A stretch of DNA of 50,423 nt from Acinetobacter lwoffii (GTDB lineage: Bacteria > Pseudomonadota > Gammaproteobacteria > Pseudomonadales > Moraxellaceae): the NCBI RefSeq assembly GCF_002321025.1, contig NZ_DCLL01000019.1:1-50423 (forward strand), read 5' to 3'. Each line of letters starts with the position of its first letter. The stretch's first letter is position 1. Under the pieces are notes generated by a model, which did no database searches, was not told where the DNA came from, and saw only the letters and a program-made list of their open reading frames with translations. This document shows, piece by piece, positions 17,028 to 26,384 of the stretch. The translations under genes and the position numbers were made by a program.

Positions 17028-18107
17028 ATGGTACAGATTTTACAAAAACGTGCGCCTGCTCTGACGATTCGTGCCGGCCATCTGGCACGTGAGCTGATTC
17101 TGCAACAAGGTTTGCAACCCGAACAAGTCGATATTGTACCTGGTGCTGCAGGTGGCCCCAAAGGCATCGGTATCCAAGGACTGGATCAGGCGATTTTTGG
17201 TGAGTTTTTTCCACGTGCACCTCAGCGTAGAACTTTGGTGGGTTCTTCGATTGGCAGCTGGCGTTTTGCCAGTATGGCTGCACATGGAGTTCAACAGGGA
17301 ACCGAACGTTTGGGTGAGCTGTATACCAACCTCTATTTTCATAAAAAAATGACCCGTCAGGATGTCAGCGAAGTTTGCCGTGGCATGCTGCTGGATCTGG
17401 TACAAGGCAAAGAAAACGATCTGATCAATCATCCGGATTATCATCTCGCAGTCATTTCAATTAAAGCCCAACACATTTTCCAGAGTGACAAGGCATTGCC
17501 GTTGCTGGCTTCTGTGGCTGGAATTCTTGGAACGACCGCAGTCGCGCGCCGGCACAGCCGTTATTTCATGCAACGTGTGATCAGCCAGCCCAATATCGGT
17601 GAACAGTTTAAAATCGCTGAAGATGGATTTACCACGCATTATCATGCACTGACCGAACAGAGTGTGTTGTCTTGGCTGATGGCTTCAGCCTCTATTCCCG
17701 GGGTAATGGCAGCGGTGAACAATATTCCGGATGCACCGCAGGGTTATTATCGCGATGGTGGCCTGATTGATTATCACATTGACCTGCCCTTTCAGAGCAA
17801 AGGCATTGTGCTGTATCCACATTTTACCGATAGCATTACCCCCGGCTGGTTCGACAAGTTATTTAAACGTACCTCAAATCCAGAAAATCAGGCACGAACT
17901 TTGCTGCTTTCTCCATCGCAGCAATATCTGCAAAGTTTGCCTTTGGGTCGTTTGCCTGATCGTAAAGACTTTAACTTAAAAGGTTTGGATCAAACCCAAC
18001 GGATTCAGCTGTGGAAGCAATGTATTGCGGAAAGTCAGCGTCTGGGCGATGAATTTCTGGAACTGGTCGAGAAGCAGAATTTTGCTGAGGTGATGCAAGC
18101 CTTGTAA
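17028..18107 (+). CDS. Patatin-like phospholipase family protein
   Basis: A 359-residue acyl hydrolase with the Ser-Asp dyad of patatins. The glycine-rich oxyanion segment is GAAGGPKGIGIQGLD near residue 40. The nucleophile elbow is GSSIG with Ser at residue 74, and the catalytic DGG has its Asp at residue 243 (YYRDGGLIDYHID). No signal peptide is evident, so the protein is probably cytoplasmic or inner-membrane associated. The ATG at 17028 follows AGG with 9-nt spacing and is preferred to a TTG at 17007. The substrate is unknown; lysophospholipid or neutral lipid esters are the usual targets of the family. Confidence 0.88.
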   Translation: MVQILQKRAPALTIRAGHLARELILQQGLQPEQVDIVPGAAGGPKGIGIQGLDQAIFGEFFPRAPQRRTLVGSSIGSWRFASMAAHGVQQGTERLGELYTNLYFHKKMTRQDVSEVCRGMLLDLVQGKENDLINHPDYHLAVISIKAQHIFQSDKALPLLASVAGILGTTAVARRHSRYFMQRVISQPNIGEQFKIAEDGFTTHYHALTEQSVLSWLMASASIPGVMAAVNNIPDAPQGYYRDGGLIDYHIDLPFQSKGIVLYPHFTDSITPGWFDKLFKRTSNPENQARTLLLSPSQQYLQSLPLGRLPDRKDFNLKGLDQTQRIQLWKQCIAESQRLGDEFLELVEKQNFAEVMQAL

Positions 18108-18167
18108 TTGGCAGCAGCTGCCCGATTATTTGTATAATTGCTTTAATTTTGTGAACTGTTGAGATTT

Positions 18168-18485
18168 ATGCAGAAGTTTTTAGTTGTCCTGCAATACCTG
18201 TGTCTGGCCTTTGCCATTTATCTGATTTATAGCGTCAGCATGTCGCTGTATCGCCAGGATTTTGTCCTGATGGCACTGGTCGCTGATATCGGTACGATTC
18301 TGATCTGTATCGACCTGGCGGTGTTTTTATTTACCAGTAAAGGCAAGCCCGGCATTAGCATGGAAGAATATGCAAAAAGACTGGAACAGCCACCATCTAA
18401 ACTGGTCTATGTGACACGAAAATTGGGGCATCTCGGTATTTTGCTGATTATCACCAGCTGGATTGTGCCGATGATTAACTCATAA
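18168..18485 (+). CDS. Small inner-membrane hypothetical protein
   Basis: A 105-residue protein from the ATG at 18168, with three predicted membrane helices (about residues 3-25, 33-54 and 85-102). A short basic loop (KGKPGISMEEYAKRLEQPPSKLVYVTRKLG) separates helices two and three. No family is recognised. It lies 60 bp after the patatin gene and is closed by a bidirectional terminator shared with tex. Confidence 0.65.
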   Translation: MQKFLVVLQYLCLAFAIYLIYSVSMSLYRQDFVLMALVADIGTILICIDLAVFLFTSKGKPGISMEEYAKRLEQPPSKLVYVTRKLGHLGILLIITSWIVPMINS

Positions 18486-18495
18486 TGATCCAATA

Positions 18496-18525
18496 AAAAA
18501 ACCTCCCAATTGGGAGGTTTTTTTA
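18496..18525. terminator. Bidirectional terminator between small membrane gene and tex
   Basis: A perfect 20-bp palindrome AACCTCCCAATTGGGAGGTT (18500-18519) is flanked by A-rich and T-rich runs on the two sides, so it can end transcription from both directions. Confidence 0.88.
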
Positions 18526-18544
18526 AATTAAAGATATCTGAAAA

Positions 18545-20899
18545 TTATTTAGAACCTTTAATCCCTGCTTGCAATAGCAATGCACCCAAACCACCAATTT
18601 TTTGCTCTTGTGGTTTAGCCGCTTGAGGTTTCTTACCCTGAGGGCGATCACCTTGCGGACGTCCTTGCTGTGGACGTTTACCCTGAGGCTTACGTTCACC
18701 ACGTGGCTCATTGTTCTCGCGACGTGGCTGACGTGGTGCTTTCGCCGGCGCTTCAGAACCTTCAGGACGCATCGACAGATTCACGCGGTTACGTTCAGCA
18801 TCCACATTCAAAACACGGACTTGTACGATTTGACCCGGTTTCACCACTTTATGTGGGTCAGCGACAAATTCATTGGCAAGTTCAGAAATATGTACCAAAC
18901 CGTCTTGATGCACACCCACATCGACAAATGCACCGAAGTTAGTCACGTTGGTGACTACACCTTCTAGCTGCATGCCTTCCGACAATTGCGCAACTTCCGT
19001 AATGTCATCACGGAATTTAGCAGTGCGGAACTCTGGACGCGGGTCACGGCCCGGTTTTTCCAGTTCAGCCAATACGTCTTGAATTGTCGGCAGACCGAAT
19101 TTCTCGTCTGTAAATTCTTCAGCATTCACTTGGCGAATGATTTCAGTATTGCCAATGATGTCTTTTACAGTCGTTGCTTTCGCTTCAACAATTTTGCTCA
19201 CCAAAGCATATGACTCAGGGTGAACCGCAGAAGCATCTAGTGGTTCTGTACCATCTTGAATACGCAAGAAGCCCGCAGCCTGCTCAAAAGTACGCTCGCC
19301 TAAACGTGGCACTTTCTTCAAAGACTGACGATTGTCAAAACGACCATTTTCCTTACGGAATTCCACAATTTGCTGTGCAATTGATTTATTTAGACCCGCG
19401 ATATAACCCAAAATCGCTGCTGATGCAGTATTTACATCCACACCCACTGAGTTCACACAGTCTTCAACGACCGCTTCCAAGGTTTTCGCCAGACCGGTCT
19501 GGTTCACGTCATGTTGATACTGACCCACACCAATCGATTTCGGATCGATTTTCACCAGTTCTGCTAGTGGATCTTGTAAACGGCGTGCAATCGATACCGC
19601 ACCACGAATAGATACATCTAGTTCAGGCAGTTCCTGTGAAGCTAGTTCAGATGCTGAATACACCGATGCACCTGCTTCAGATACAGAAACACGCGTCATT
19701 TTCAGATCACTGTTCGCAGCCATCATTTCAGCAACTAAAGCTTCAGTTTCACGGCTTGCAGTACCATTACCAATCGCGATCAGGTCAACATTGAACTCGC
19801 GGCATAAACGCGCCAGCTCGGCCAGTGAACCTTCTTTATCGTCTTTTGGTGCAAATGGATAAATCGTGCTGTGTGCAAGAACATCACCAGACTCGTTCAC
19901 TACCGCCAGTTTCACACCGGTACGGATACCCGGGTCCACGCCCAAAGTGGTACGTGCGCCTGCAGGTGCAGAAAGCAGTAAATGACGCAGGTTTTCAGCA
20001 AAGACGTTCATCGCTTCTGTTTCAGCAGCCAGACGTTTTTCAGTCAGCAATGAATGTTCGATCGTTGGACGAACTTTACCGAGCCAAAATAGTTTTGCAG
20101 TTTGCTTCAAGAAATCCTGACGCGCTTGTGGCTGAACAGTTTCAAGATTGTATTCAGTTTCAATACGCGCCAACGGGGCATCATCTTCGCCATCCACTTT
20201 CAGGCCTAAAACGTTTTCTTGACGGCCACGCAGCATCGCCAATAAACGGTGTGAAGGCACTTTATTCAAGTTTTCAGAGAAATCGAAATAATCACGGAAT
20301 TTTTTACCGACTTCTTTTTTCTCATCACTGGCAACCAAACTTTTCAGCACGGCAGTTTTTGCAAATGTCGCTTTAAGTTCAGTGGTCAGCGCGATATTTT
20401 GCGCCCAGTCATCAATCAGGATGTGCTGGATCGCATCAAGCTGGCTTTCAGTATCTGGGTAATCTTCATGGCTAAAACCCACCAAAGCTTCAGCTGGATC
20501 AACGGCTTCATTAAAGATTTTTTCGGAAATCGGGCCTAGACCGGCTTCTTTGGCCTTGAATGATTTACTGGTACGTTTTGGACGGTACGGCGCGTAAATT
20601 TCTTCTAATGCATTTTTGGTTTCAGCGGCATTCACACGCGCCAATAAATCATCAGATAATTTATCTTGTTCTTTGAGTGATTCAATCACCTTTTCACGGC
20701 GCTCATACAAATCACGCAAGTATGATAAACGCGTATCGAGTTGACGTAGTTGCGTATCGTCTAAGCCTTGCGTTACTTCTTTACGGTAACGTGCAATAAA
20801 AGGAACACTGGCACCTTCATCAATAAGCTTGATGGCAGCCTCAACTTGATTTGGACGTACGGCAAGTTCTTTTGCCAACTGCTGAACTAAGTCAGTCAT
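18545..20899 (-). CDS. tex: Tex family RNA-binding transcription accessory protein
   Basis: A conserved cytoplasmic nucleic-acid-binding protein (YhgF/Tex). In order it shows the N-terminal Tex helical region (VPFIARYRKEVTQGLDD), a YqgF/RNase H-like domain (LGVDPGIRTGVKLAVV), helix-hairpin-helix repeats (YIAGLNKSIAQQIVEFRKENGRF), and an S1 domain (LEGVVTNVTNFGAFVDVGVHQDGLVHISEL). The last 65 or so residues are a basic, Pro/Gln/Arg-rich low-complexity tail with repeated PQG(K/R/D) units, ending in a hydrophobic cap (IGGLGALLLQAGIKGSK). The ATG at 20899 gives 784 residues; an in-frame GTG at 20914 is possible. The gene is monocistronic, divergent from ompR. Confidence 0.95.
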   Translation of the reverse strand: MTDLVQQLAKELAVRPNQVEAAIKLIDEGASVPFIARYRKEVTQGLDDTQLRQLDTRLSYLRDLYERREKVIESLKEQDKLSDDLLARVNAAETKNALEEIYAPYRPKRTSKSFKAKEAGLGPISEKIFNEAVDPAEALVGFSHEDYPDTESQLDAIQHILIDDWAQNIALTTELKATFAKTAVLKSLVASDEKKEVGKKFRDYFDFSENLNKVPSHRLLAMLRGRQENVLGLKVDGEDDAPLARIETEYNLETVQPQARQDFLKQTAKLFWLGKVRPTIEHSLLTEKRLAAETEAMNVFAENLRHLLLSAPAGARTTLGVDPGIRTGVKLAVVNESGDVLAHSTIYPFAPKDDKEGSLAELARLCREFNVDLIAIGNGTASRETEALVAEMMAANSDLKMTRVSVSEAGASVYSASELASQELPELDVSIRGAVSIARRLQDPLAELVKIDPKSIGVGQYQHDVNQTGLAKTLEAVVEDCVNSVGVDVNTASAAILGYIAGLNKSIAQQIVEFRKENGRFDNRQSLKKVPRLGERTFEQAAGFLRIQDGTEPLDASAVHPESYALVSKIVEAKATTVKDIIGNTEIIRQVNAEEFTDEKFGLPTIQDVLAELEKPGRDPRPEFRTAKFRDDITEVAQLSEGMQLEGVVTNVTNFGAFVDVGVHQDGLVHISELANEFVADPHKVVKPGQIVQVRVLNVDAERNRVNLSMRPEGSEAPAKAPRQPRRENNEPRGERKPQGKRPQQGRPQGDRPQGKKPQAAKPQEQKIGGLGALLLQAGIKGSK

Positions 20900-21234
20900 C
20901 GTGTTTGATCCCACAAGGATAAGTACTAAATGGCATGATTATAAAGACCGGGTCTATAAAATCCACCATTGTTTTTATTAATTTACCTCATCTTTATATT
21001 ATGAAGTGCCACAGTTTTCAGCTTTTCCCGATAAAGTTTGTATGAACTTTGCTTTTTATCCAGCTTAAAATCGTATTTTTTGCTCATTTAGATGTATATA
21101 TTTGGTATCTATGTCTTGATTTTAACTGCAATATTTGGTGCTTTAGAGCATAGTCAATTAATATCAATGAATCGTATACTCAAAGCCTATTTGATTTTTG
21201 TTTATGACGACAATAAAGAATAAAGGAGCATCTC
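20900..21234. promoter_or_regulatory. tex/ompR divergent intergenic region
   Basis: This gap of about 335 bp holds no gene that I can support. It contains the dyads AGACC-G-GGTCT (20945-20955) and AAAGTT-N6-AACTTT (21033-21050). It also contains a 9-bp direct repeat ATATTTGGT at 21098-21106 and 21131-21139, 33 bp apart, about three helical turns. A TATACT at 21175-21180 is a likely -10 for ompR. The repeats would then lie upstream of the -35, where an activator could sit. Confidence 0.45.
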
Positions 21235-21999
21235 ATGAGTTTAGTTGTACCTGCTGAAAAAGCCGATGCCGTACATACCGAAACGGACCGGGTCGAACGG
21301 ATCCTGGTGGTTGATGATGATGTTCGTCTGCGTACCTTATTACAGCGTTTTCTCGAAGATAAAGGCTTTGTGGTTAAAACTGCACATGATGCCACGCAGA
21401 TGGATCGACTTTTACAGCGGGAACTGTTTTCTCTGATCGTGCTCGACTTTATGCTTCCGGTCGAAGATGGCTTGAGTATCTGTCGTCGTTTACGCCAATC
21501 CAATATCGATACGCCTATCATTATGCTCACCGCTCGTGGTAGCGACTCGGATCGTATTGCCGGTTTAGAAGCAGGTGCCGATGATTACTTGCCTAAACCG
21601 TTTAACCCGAATGAGCTGCTGGCACGTATTCGTGCGGTATTGCGCCGTCAGGTACGTGAAGTGCCGGGTGCACCAAGCCAACAGATGGAAGTGGTTTCTT
21701 TTGGCCCATGGTCGCTAGATCTCTCTACCCGCACTCTGACCCGTGAAGGCCAAGTGGTAACGCTCACTACTGGTGAGTTTGCGGTACTGAAAGCACTGGT
21801 TCAACATCCACGCGAACCATTAACCCGCGACAAGCTGATGAATCTGGCGCGTGGCCGTGAATGGGGTGCCATGGAACGTTCAATTGATGTTCAGGTGTCA
21901 CGTTTACGCCGTTTAGTGGAAGAAAACCCAGCGCGTGCACGTTATATCCAGACTGTATGGGGTGTGGGTTATGTCTTTGTTCCAGATGGTGCTGAATAA
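21235..21999 (+). CDS. ompR: OmpR-type response regulator
   Basis: The DNA-binding response regulator of the EnvZ/OmpR osmotic and envelope two-component system. The product has 254 residues: a receiver domain (residues 22-135) with acidic pocket D27-D29, phosphoacceptor D71 (IVLDFMLP), T99 and K121. A winged-helix DNA-binding domain follows (about 155-250), ending YIQTVWGVGYVFVPDG. The N terminus has about 18 extra residues before the first strand. The ATG has AAAGGAG ideally placed. envZ follows, but after a 264-bp structured gap rather than the short or overlapping junction seen in enterobacteria. Confidence 0.93.
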   Translation: MSLVVPAEKADAVHTETDRVERILVVDDDVRLRTLLQRFLEDKGFVVKTAHDATQMDRLLQRELFSLIVLDFMLPVEDGLSICRRLRQSNIDTPIIMLTARGSDSDRIAGLEAGADDYLPKPFNPNELLARIRAVLRRQVREVPGAPSQQMEVVSFGPWSLDLSTRTLTREGQVVTLTTGEFAVLKALVQHPREPLTRDKLMNLARGREWGAMERSIDVQVSRLRRLVEENPARARYIQTVWGVGYVFVPDGAE

Positions 22000-22048
22000 A
22001 GAAAAACTTATTACGATAAAAGATTACCCCAATTTATTGTCCCTAAAA

Positions 22049-22119
22049 GCCATTCGCTGCTGTTTGAGCCTCCCCTTCTTTAAAGGCTCGTATACAAATG
22101 CGCGAGTTCAGCGAATGGC
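22049..22119. repeat. Nested inverted repeat in the ompR-envZ gap
   Basis: Outer arms GCCATTCGCTG (22049-22059) and CAGCGAATGGC (22109-22119) are perfectly complementary over 11 bp. They enclose an inner 6-bp stem GAGCCT/AGGCTC (22066-22071, 22084-22089). The 3' arm is followed by AAAGTTTTTAC. As RNA it could be an attenuator or processing site between ompR and envZ. As DNA it resembles a very small palindromic element with terminal inverted repeats. Confidence 0.6.
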
Positions 22120-22140
22120 AAAGTTTTTACTTGCGTAACA

Positions 22141-22171
22141 GTGTTACTCATTTTTTCAAAAAAAGTAACAC
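22141..22171. repeat. Second stem-loop in the ompR-envZ gap
   Basis: GTGTTACT (22141-22148) pairs with AGTAACAC (22164-22171). Inside them T6 pairs with A6, making a nearly continuous 31-nt AT-rich hairpin about 90 bp before the envZ start. Function unknown. Confidence 0.5.
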
Positions 22172-22263
22172 AACAAGCTCCTTCCATCGAAGGTTCAAGC
22201 AGTAAGATTCCATTACAAATTATTATTACTGCTCAATTTGGAAAATGCCAACAGGGAGCTGGT

Positions 22264-23724
22264 GTGAAACTCGACCCCATCGATCCACAAAAATTTACCG
22301 ATTTTGTCAGCTACTCGGAAAAAAAGCGTACCCGCGGGGAACGCTTTCTCGACAAGATCAAGCCGCGTTCTGCTGCCATGCGTACCACGGTACTGGTGGT
22401 TTTTGTGGTCTGTTTTAGCCTGTTCATGTCCTTGTGGTTCTTTTGGCGTACCCTGTTTTTACCTGAAATCCAGCAACATGCGCGTTATCTGGCCATGGAA
22501 CTGGAAATTCTTAATAATCCCGATCTGCGCCTGTATCATAAACAGCAGGAAGTCGATATCGATGACTGGCTGAAAAACCGGGTCGGCATTGAATACGTTA
22601 CTAATCCGGCAGAATATCCCACTGTCCGTGAAAAGCTGATTGCCGAATTTTTTACCCGACAGATCGAAACCAAACTCGCCAAAGAGTTACGCATCGAACA
22701 AGCCACAGTCTATTTCCAGTTTAAGCCGAGTCCACGTATCTGGATCCAGACTCCTGAAATGAATGGTCACTGGGTACAGGAACCTTTAAAGACTTATGCC
22801 AATTATAGCAATGAACTGATTTTGGGCTGGTTGCTTGGCACGCCGATTATTGTCGGCATCATTATTTTGACCTTGGTGCGTCAGCTCAACCGTCCTTTAC
22901 GCCGTTTGCAGAATGCCGCCAACAGTTATAGCCGAATCGGCTCAGCACCCTATCTAGATACCAATCATGGTCCACTGGAAATCCGTCAGGTCAATCATGC
23001 CTTTAATCAGATGATTTATACGCTGGACCAGACCGAGCGGGAACGCCGAATCATGCTGGCCGGCATTTCACATGACTTGCGCACGCCCTTAACCCGAATC
23101 CGCCTCAGTGCCGAAATGATGCCAGATGAAGACTTTCTCAAAGAAGGCCTGATTTATGATGTCGAAGATATGGACGCGATTCTGGATCAGTTCATTTCCT
23201 ATATGCGCGATGGTTCCGATGAAGAACCGCAGGACACCAATGTCAATGTACTGCTACAGGAACTGGTCAAGCAGTTTAAACCGCTAGATATCCGATTTAC
23301 ACCACAAGATATACCGACCATTCAGGCGCGCAGCATGTCACTAAAAAGACTGATCGGCAATCTGATCAACAACTCAAAACGTTATGGTTCAGAACCAATT
23401 GAGCTTTCTGCGCATGTTGAAGAAGATCAACTGTTGATTTGTGTCGCAGACCATGGCGAAGGCATCCCGGAAGATCAGATTGAAGCCTTGATGCAGCCTT
23501 TTGTTCGGGGCAATTCGGCACGAACAGTACAAGGCAGTGGCTTGGGGTTGGCCATTGTGAAACGGATTGTCGATATTCACCATGGCCAATTGCGTATTCA
23601 TAATCGTCCTGAAGGTGGGCTGGAAGCTATCATTTCACTACCCGTGAATCAGGCGAATCCTGAGACACTTCCCCCAGCCACTACACTCGATAAAATTCGC
23701 CAAACTTTGACTGAGCACTTTTAA
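22264..23724 (+). CDS. envZ: EnvZ-type sensor histidine kinase
   Basis: An inner-membrane sensor kinase partner of OmpR. The product has 486 residues from the GTG at 22264, which has AGGGAGC upstream; in-frame codons further 5' run through a hairpin and look non-coding. The first membrane helix is TTVLVVFVVCFSLFMSLWFF. A periplasmic domain of about 110 residues follows, then helix two (LILGWLLGTPIIVGIIILTLV) and a HAMP domain. The H-box ISHDLRTPLTRIRL carries the phosphorylated His270. N-box NLINNSKRYG and G boxes DHGEGIPEDQ and GSGLGLAIVKRI are all intact. Confidence 0.93.
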   Translation: MKLDPIDPQKFTDFVSYSEKKRTRGERFLDKIKPRSAAMRTTVLVVFVVCFSLFMSLWFFWRTLFLPEIQQHARYLAMELEILNNPDLRLYHKQQEVDIDDWLKNRVGIEYVTNPAEYPTVREKLIAEFFTRQIETKLAKELRIEQATVYFQFKPSPRIWIQTPEMNGHWVQEPLKTYANYSNELILGWLLGTPIIVGIIILTLVRQLNRPLRRLQNAANSYSRIGSAPYLDTNHGPLEIRQVNHAFNQMIYTLDQTERERRIMLAGISHDLRTPLTRIRLSAEMMPDEDFLKEGLIYDVEDMDAILDQFISYMRDGSDEEPQDTNVNVLLQELVKQFKPLDIRFTPQDIPTIQARSMSLKRLIGNLINNSKRYGSEPIELSAHVEEDQLLICVADHGEGIPEDQIEALMQPFVRGNSARTVQGSGLGLAIVKRIVDIHHGQLRIHNRPEGGLEAIISLPVNQANPETLPPATTLDKIRQTLTEHF

Positions 23725-23929
23725 TAAGTGATCAGTAATTCAACAAATGACTTTTTAGTTTTTCTATACAATTCATTTTATAGTTCACGAATTCAATCAT
23801 TTAAAAATCATCATTTTTTATTATACCTACATTTAGCTAAAAAATTAGACCTTAGCCTAACACCTATGCACAATACATTTTTTGAGCGGTACAATCCGTA
23901 TCATAGTTTAAGAATTAATGAGAGTTAAA

Positions 23930-25447
23930 ATGTCTTTAGATCGTATCCGTTTAGCCTCCCTACACAACAAAGTCATCAGCCCTGAACAAGCGGCTGAATT
24001 CATCCAAGATGGCATGACTGTGGGCATGAGTGGCTTTACTCGCGCTGGTGAAGCGAAGGCGGTTCCTTTAGCTTTAGTTCAACAGGCAAAAGCAAACCCA
24101 TTAAAGATCACGTTAATTACTGGTGCATCACTAGGGAACGATCTAGACAAACAACTGACTGAAGCTGGTGTATTGGCACGTCGTTTACCGTTCCAGGTAG
24201 ACAATACTTTACGTAAAGCGATCAACAACGGCGAAGTGATGTTCATTGACCAGCACTTGTCTGAAACTGTTGAGCAAATGCGTAACCTGCAGTTGAAAAA
24301 ACCAGACGTTGCGATCATCGAAGCCGTAGCAATTACTGAAGATGGCGGCATCATTCCAACAACATCTGTTGGTAACTCTGCAAGCTTTGCGATTTTTGCT
24401 GAAAAAGTGATTGTAGAAATCAATACGAATTTAAGCCCGGCATTTGAAGGCTTGCACGATATCTACATCCCGACGTATCGTCCAACGCGTCAAGCGATTC
24501 CATTGACTCAAGTTGATGAGCGTATTGGTACGCATGCGATCAATATCGATCCATCTAAAATTGTTGGTATCGTATTTAACAGCGAATTGCACGACTCTCC
24601 ATCTACTGTAACTGCACCAGATGATGAGACTCAAAGCATTGCCAACCATTTGATCGCTTTCTTTGAAAAAGAAGTAGCTGAAGACCGTCTACCGAAAAAC
24701 CTCGGACCTCTTCAAGCAGGGATCGGTTCAATTGCAAACGCCGTATTGACGGGTCTGAAAGATTCAAACTTCGAAGACTTGATCATGTACTCAGAAGTAC
24801 TACAAGACTGTACGTTTGAATTGATCGATGCCGGTAAAATGAAGTTTGCTTCAGGTTCTTCTATTACGCTTTCTGCTAAGTACGGCGAGAAAGTATTTAA
24901 CAACCTAGAACAATACAAAGACAAACTGGTATTACGTCCACAGGAAATTTCAAACCATCCTGAACTGGTACGTCGTTTAGGTATTATCGGCATCAACACT
25001 GCACTTGAGTTTGATATTTACGGTAACGTGAACTCAACTCACGTATGTGGTACCAAAATGATGAACGGTATTGGTGGTTCAGGTGACTTCGCACGTAATG
25101 CCCACTTGGCGATCTTCGTAACCAAATCAATCGCGAAAGGTGGCGACATCTCTTCTGTAGTGCCGTTTGCTTCACATATCGACCACGCAGAACATGATGT
25201 TGATATCCTAGTGACTGAACAAGGTCTTGCGGATCTTCGTGGTTTGGCTCCGCGTGAGCGTGCACGTGCAGTAATTGATAACTGTGCGCACCCAATGTAC
25301 CGCGATGCGTTGAATGATTACTTTGACCGTGCATGTGCAAAAGGCGGCCATACCCCTCATCTTCTTCGTGAAGCGCTTTCTTGGCACTCAAACTTCGAAG
25401 AAAATGGTCACATGCTTGCTGTTGAAGCTGCAGTAAAAACTGCATAA
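23930..25447 (+). CDS. Acetyl-CoA hydrolase/CoA-transferase family protein
   Basis: A 505-residue enzyme of the Cat1/AarC/Ach1 family, most likely a succinyl-CoA:acetate CoA-transferase or acetyl-CoA hydrolase in acetate metabolism. The probable active-site Glu is residue 289 in LIMYSEVLQDCTFELIDAGKM. The glycine loop NGIGGSGDFARNAHLAIF and the C-terminal VTEQGLADLRGLAPRERA are family hallmarks. I chose the ATG at 23930, 7 nt after GAGAG, over an ATG at 23918. The 205-bp upstream gap is AT-rich and must hold its promoter. The gene is monocistronic. Substrate choice cannot be settled from sequence alone. Confidence 0.88.
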   Translation: MSLDRIRLASLHNKVISPEQAAEFIQDGMTVGMSGFTRAGEAKAVPLALVQQAKANPLKITLITGASLGNDLDKQLTEAGVLARRLPFQVDNTLRKAINNGEVMFIDQHLSETVEQMRNLQLKKPDVAIIEAVAITEDGGIIPTTSVGNSASFAIFAEKVIVEINTNLSPAFEGLHDIYIPTYRPTRQAIPLTQVDERIGTHAINIDPSKIVGIVFNSELHDSPSTVTAPDDETQSIANHLIAFFEKEVAEDRLPKNLGPLQAGIGSIANAVLTGLKDSNFEDLIMYSEVLQDCTFELIDAGKMKFASGSSITLSAKYGEKVFNNLEQYKDKLVLRPQEISNHPELVRRLGIIGINTALEFDIYGNVNSTHVCGTKMMNGIGGSGDFARNAHLAIFVTKSIAKGGDISSVVPFASHIDHAEHDVDILVTEQGLADLRGLAPRERARAVIDNCAHPMYRDALNDYFDRACAKGGHTPHLLREALSWHSNFEENGHMLAVEAAVKTA

Positions 25448-25464
25448 TTGACTGCATTCACAAA

Positions 25465-25487
25465 ACGCCCTACGGGGCGTTTTTTTA
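25465..25487 (+). terminator. Terminator of the CoA-transferase gene
   Basis: A 6-bp GC-rich stem ACGCCC/GGGCGT with a TACG tetraloop is followed by T7, 17 bp after the stop. Confidence 0.92.
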
Positions 25488-25679
25488 TGGCATTTTTATA
25501 TTTTTTTTGAATAGTCAGAACCTGATTATATTAAGGAAGCCATCTGGCTATCACCTACTCTTTCTTCTTTTATTTATCCTGCCGATCTGCTGTAGAAATA
25601 CACTTCTGATGCTCAAGGGCTTTAAATTCTGATTCTTCACCCTCATACTTGAACACAAGAGCAAAATTAGAGACATGAC

Positions 25680-26372
25680 ATGCGCGTAGATATCTGGTCA
25701 GATGTGGTTTGCCCCTTCTGCTATATTGGTAAAAAACGTTTAGAAGCTGCTGCACAAGAAGCAGGTATTGAGCTAGAAGTACATTGGCACAGTTTTCAGC
25801 TCGATCCTGAAGCACCGGTACGTCAGGAAGTCTCCAACTCTGAGCGTCTGGCGCAAAAATATGGCCGCACCGTGGCAGAAGTCGAAGAGATGCAGCGCAA
25901 TATTGCTGAAATGGCCAAAGCCGAAGGTATTGAATTTAACTGGGAAGGTGCCAATTCAGGCAATACCTTTAATGCGCATCGCCTGATTCACCTGGCGCAA
26001 AGCAAAGGTTTGGGCAATGAAGCACAGGAAGCGTTCTTCTATAGCTATATGACCCAAGGTCTGGCGATTGGAGAACGTGAAACACTGGAAGATGTCGCAG
26101 CGCGTATTGGCCTGAATCCGGTCGAAGTCGATGACCTGTTGGATTCGGAAGAATATGCCGACTTTGTCAAATTCGATCAGGAAGTCGCACACGAACAACT
26201 CAAAGTGACTGGTGTGCCTTTCTTTGTTTTTGATCAACGTGTGGCATTGGCAGGCGCGCAACCTAAAGAAGTTTTCTTGCAAGTATTTGAAAAAGCGCTC
26301 GATACATCAACCAATAGTCAGGCAGCACAGTGCTCAACAGAAACGTGTGACACCCCAGACCAAGCTAAATAA
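25680..26372 (+). CDS. DsbA family oxidoreductase, FrnE-like
   Basis: A 230-residue thioredoxin-fold protein of the FrnE/polyketide isomerase branch of the DsbA family. The CPFC active site is at residues 11-14 (SDVVCPFCYIGKKRL), a helical insert fills the middle, and the cis-Pro loop is TGVPFFVFDQRVALAGAQP. It has no signal peptide, so it acts in the cytoplasm, probably as a disulfide or glutathione-type redox protein. The C-terminal tail adds a second cysteine pair (CSTETC), as some FrnE proteins do. A 190-bp gap precedes it; it is followed by a bidirectional terminator. Confidence 0.88.
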   Translation: MRVDIWSDVVCPFCYIGKKRLEAAAQEAGIELEVHWHSFQLDPEAPVRQEVSNSERLAQKYGRTVAEVEEMQRNIAEMAKAEGIEFNWEGANSGNTFNAHRLIHLAQSKGLGNEAQEAFFYSYMTQGLAIGERETLEDVAARIGLNPVEVDDLLDSEEYADFVKFDQEVAHEQLKVTGVPFFVFDQRVALAGAQPKEVFLQVFEKALDTSTNSQAAQCSTETCDTPDQAK

Positions 26373-26384
26373 AGCAACGTTCAA

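Noticed and set aside
23728..23928. 66-residue plus-strand frame between envZ and the CoA-transferase gene
   Set aside because: It is AT-rich, Phe/Leu/His-biased, starts almost at the envZ stop and fills the promoter region; it looks like chance.
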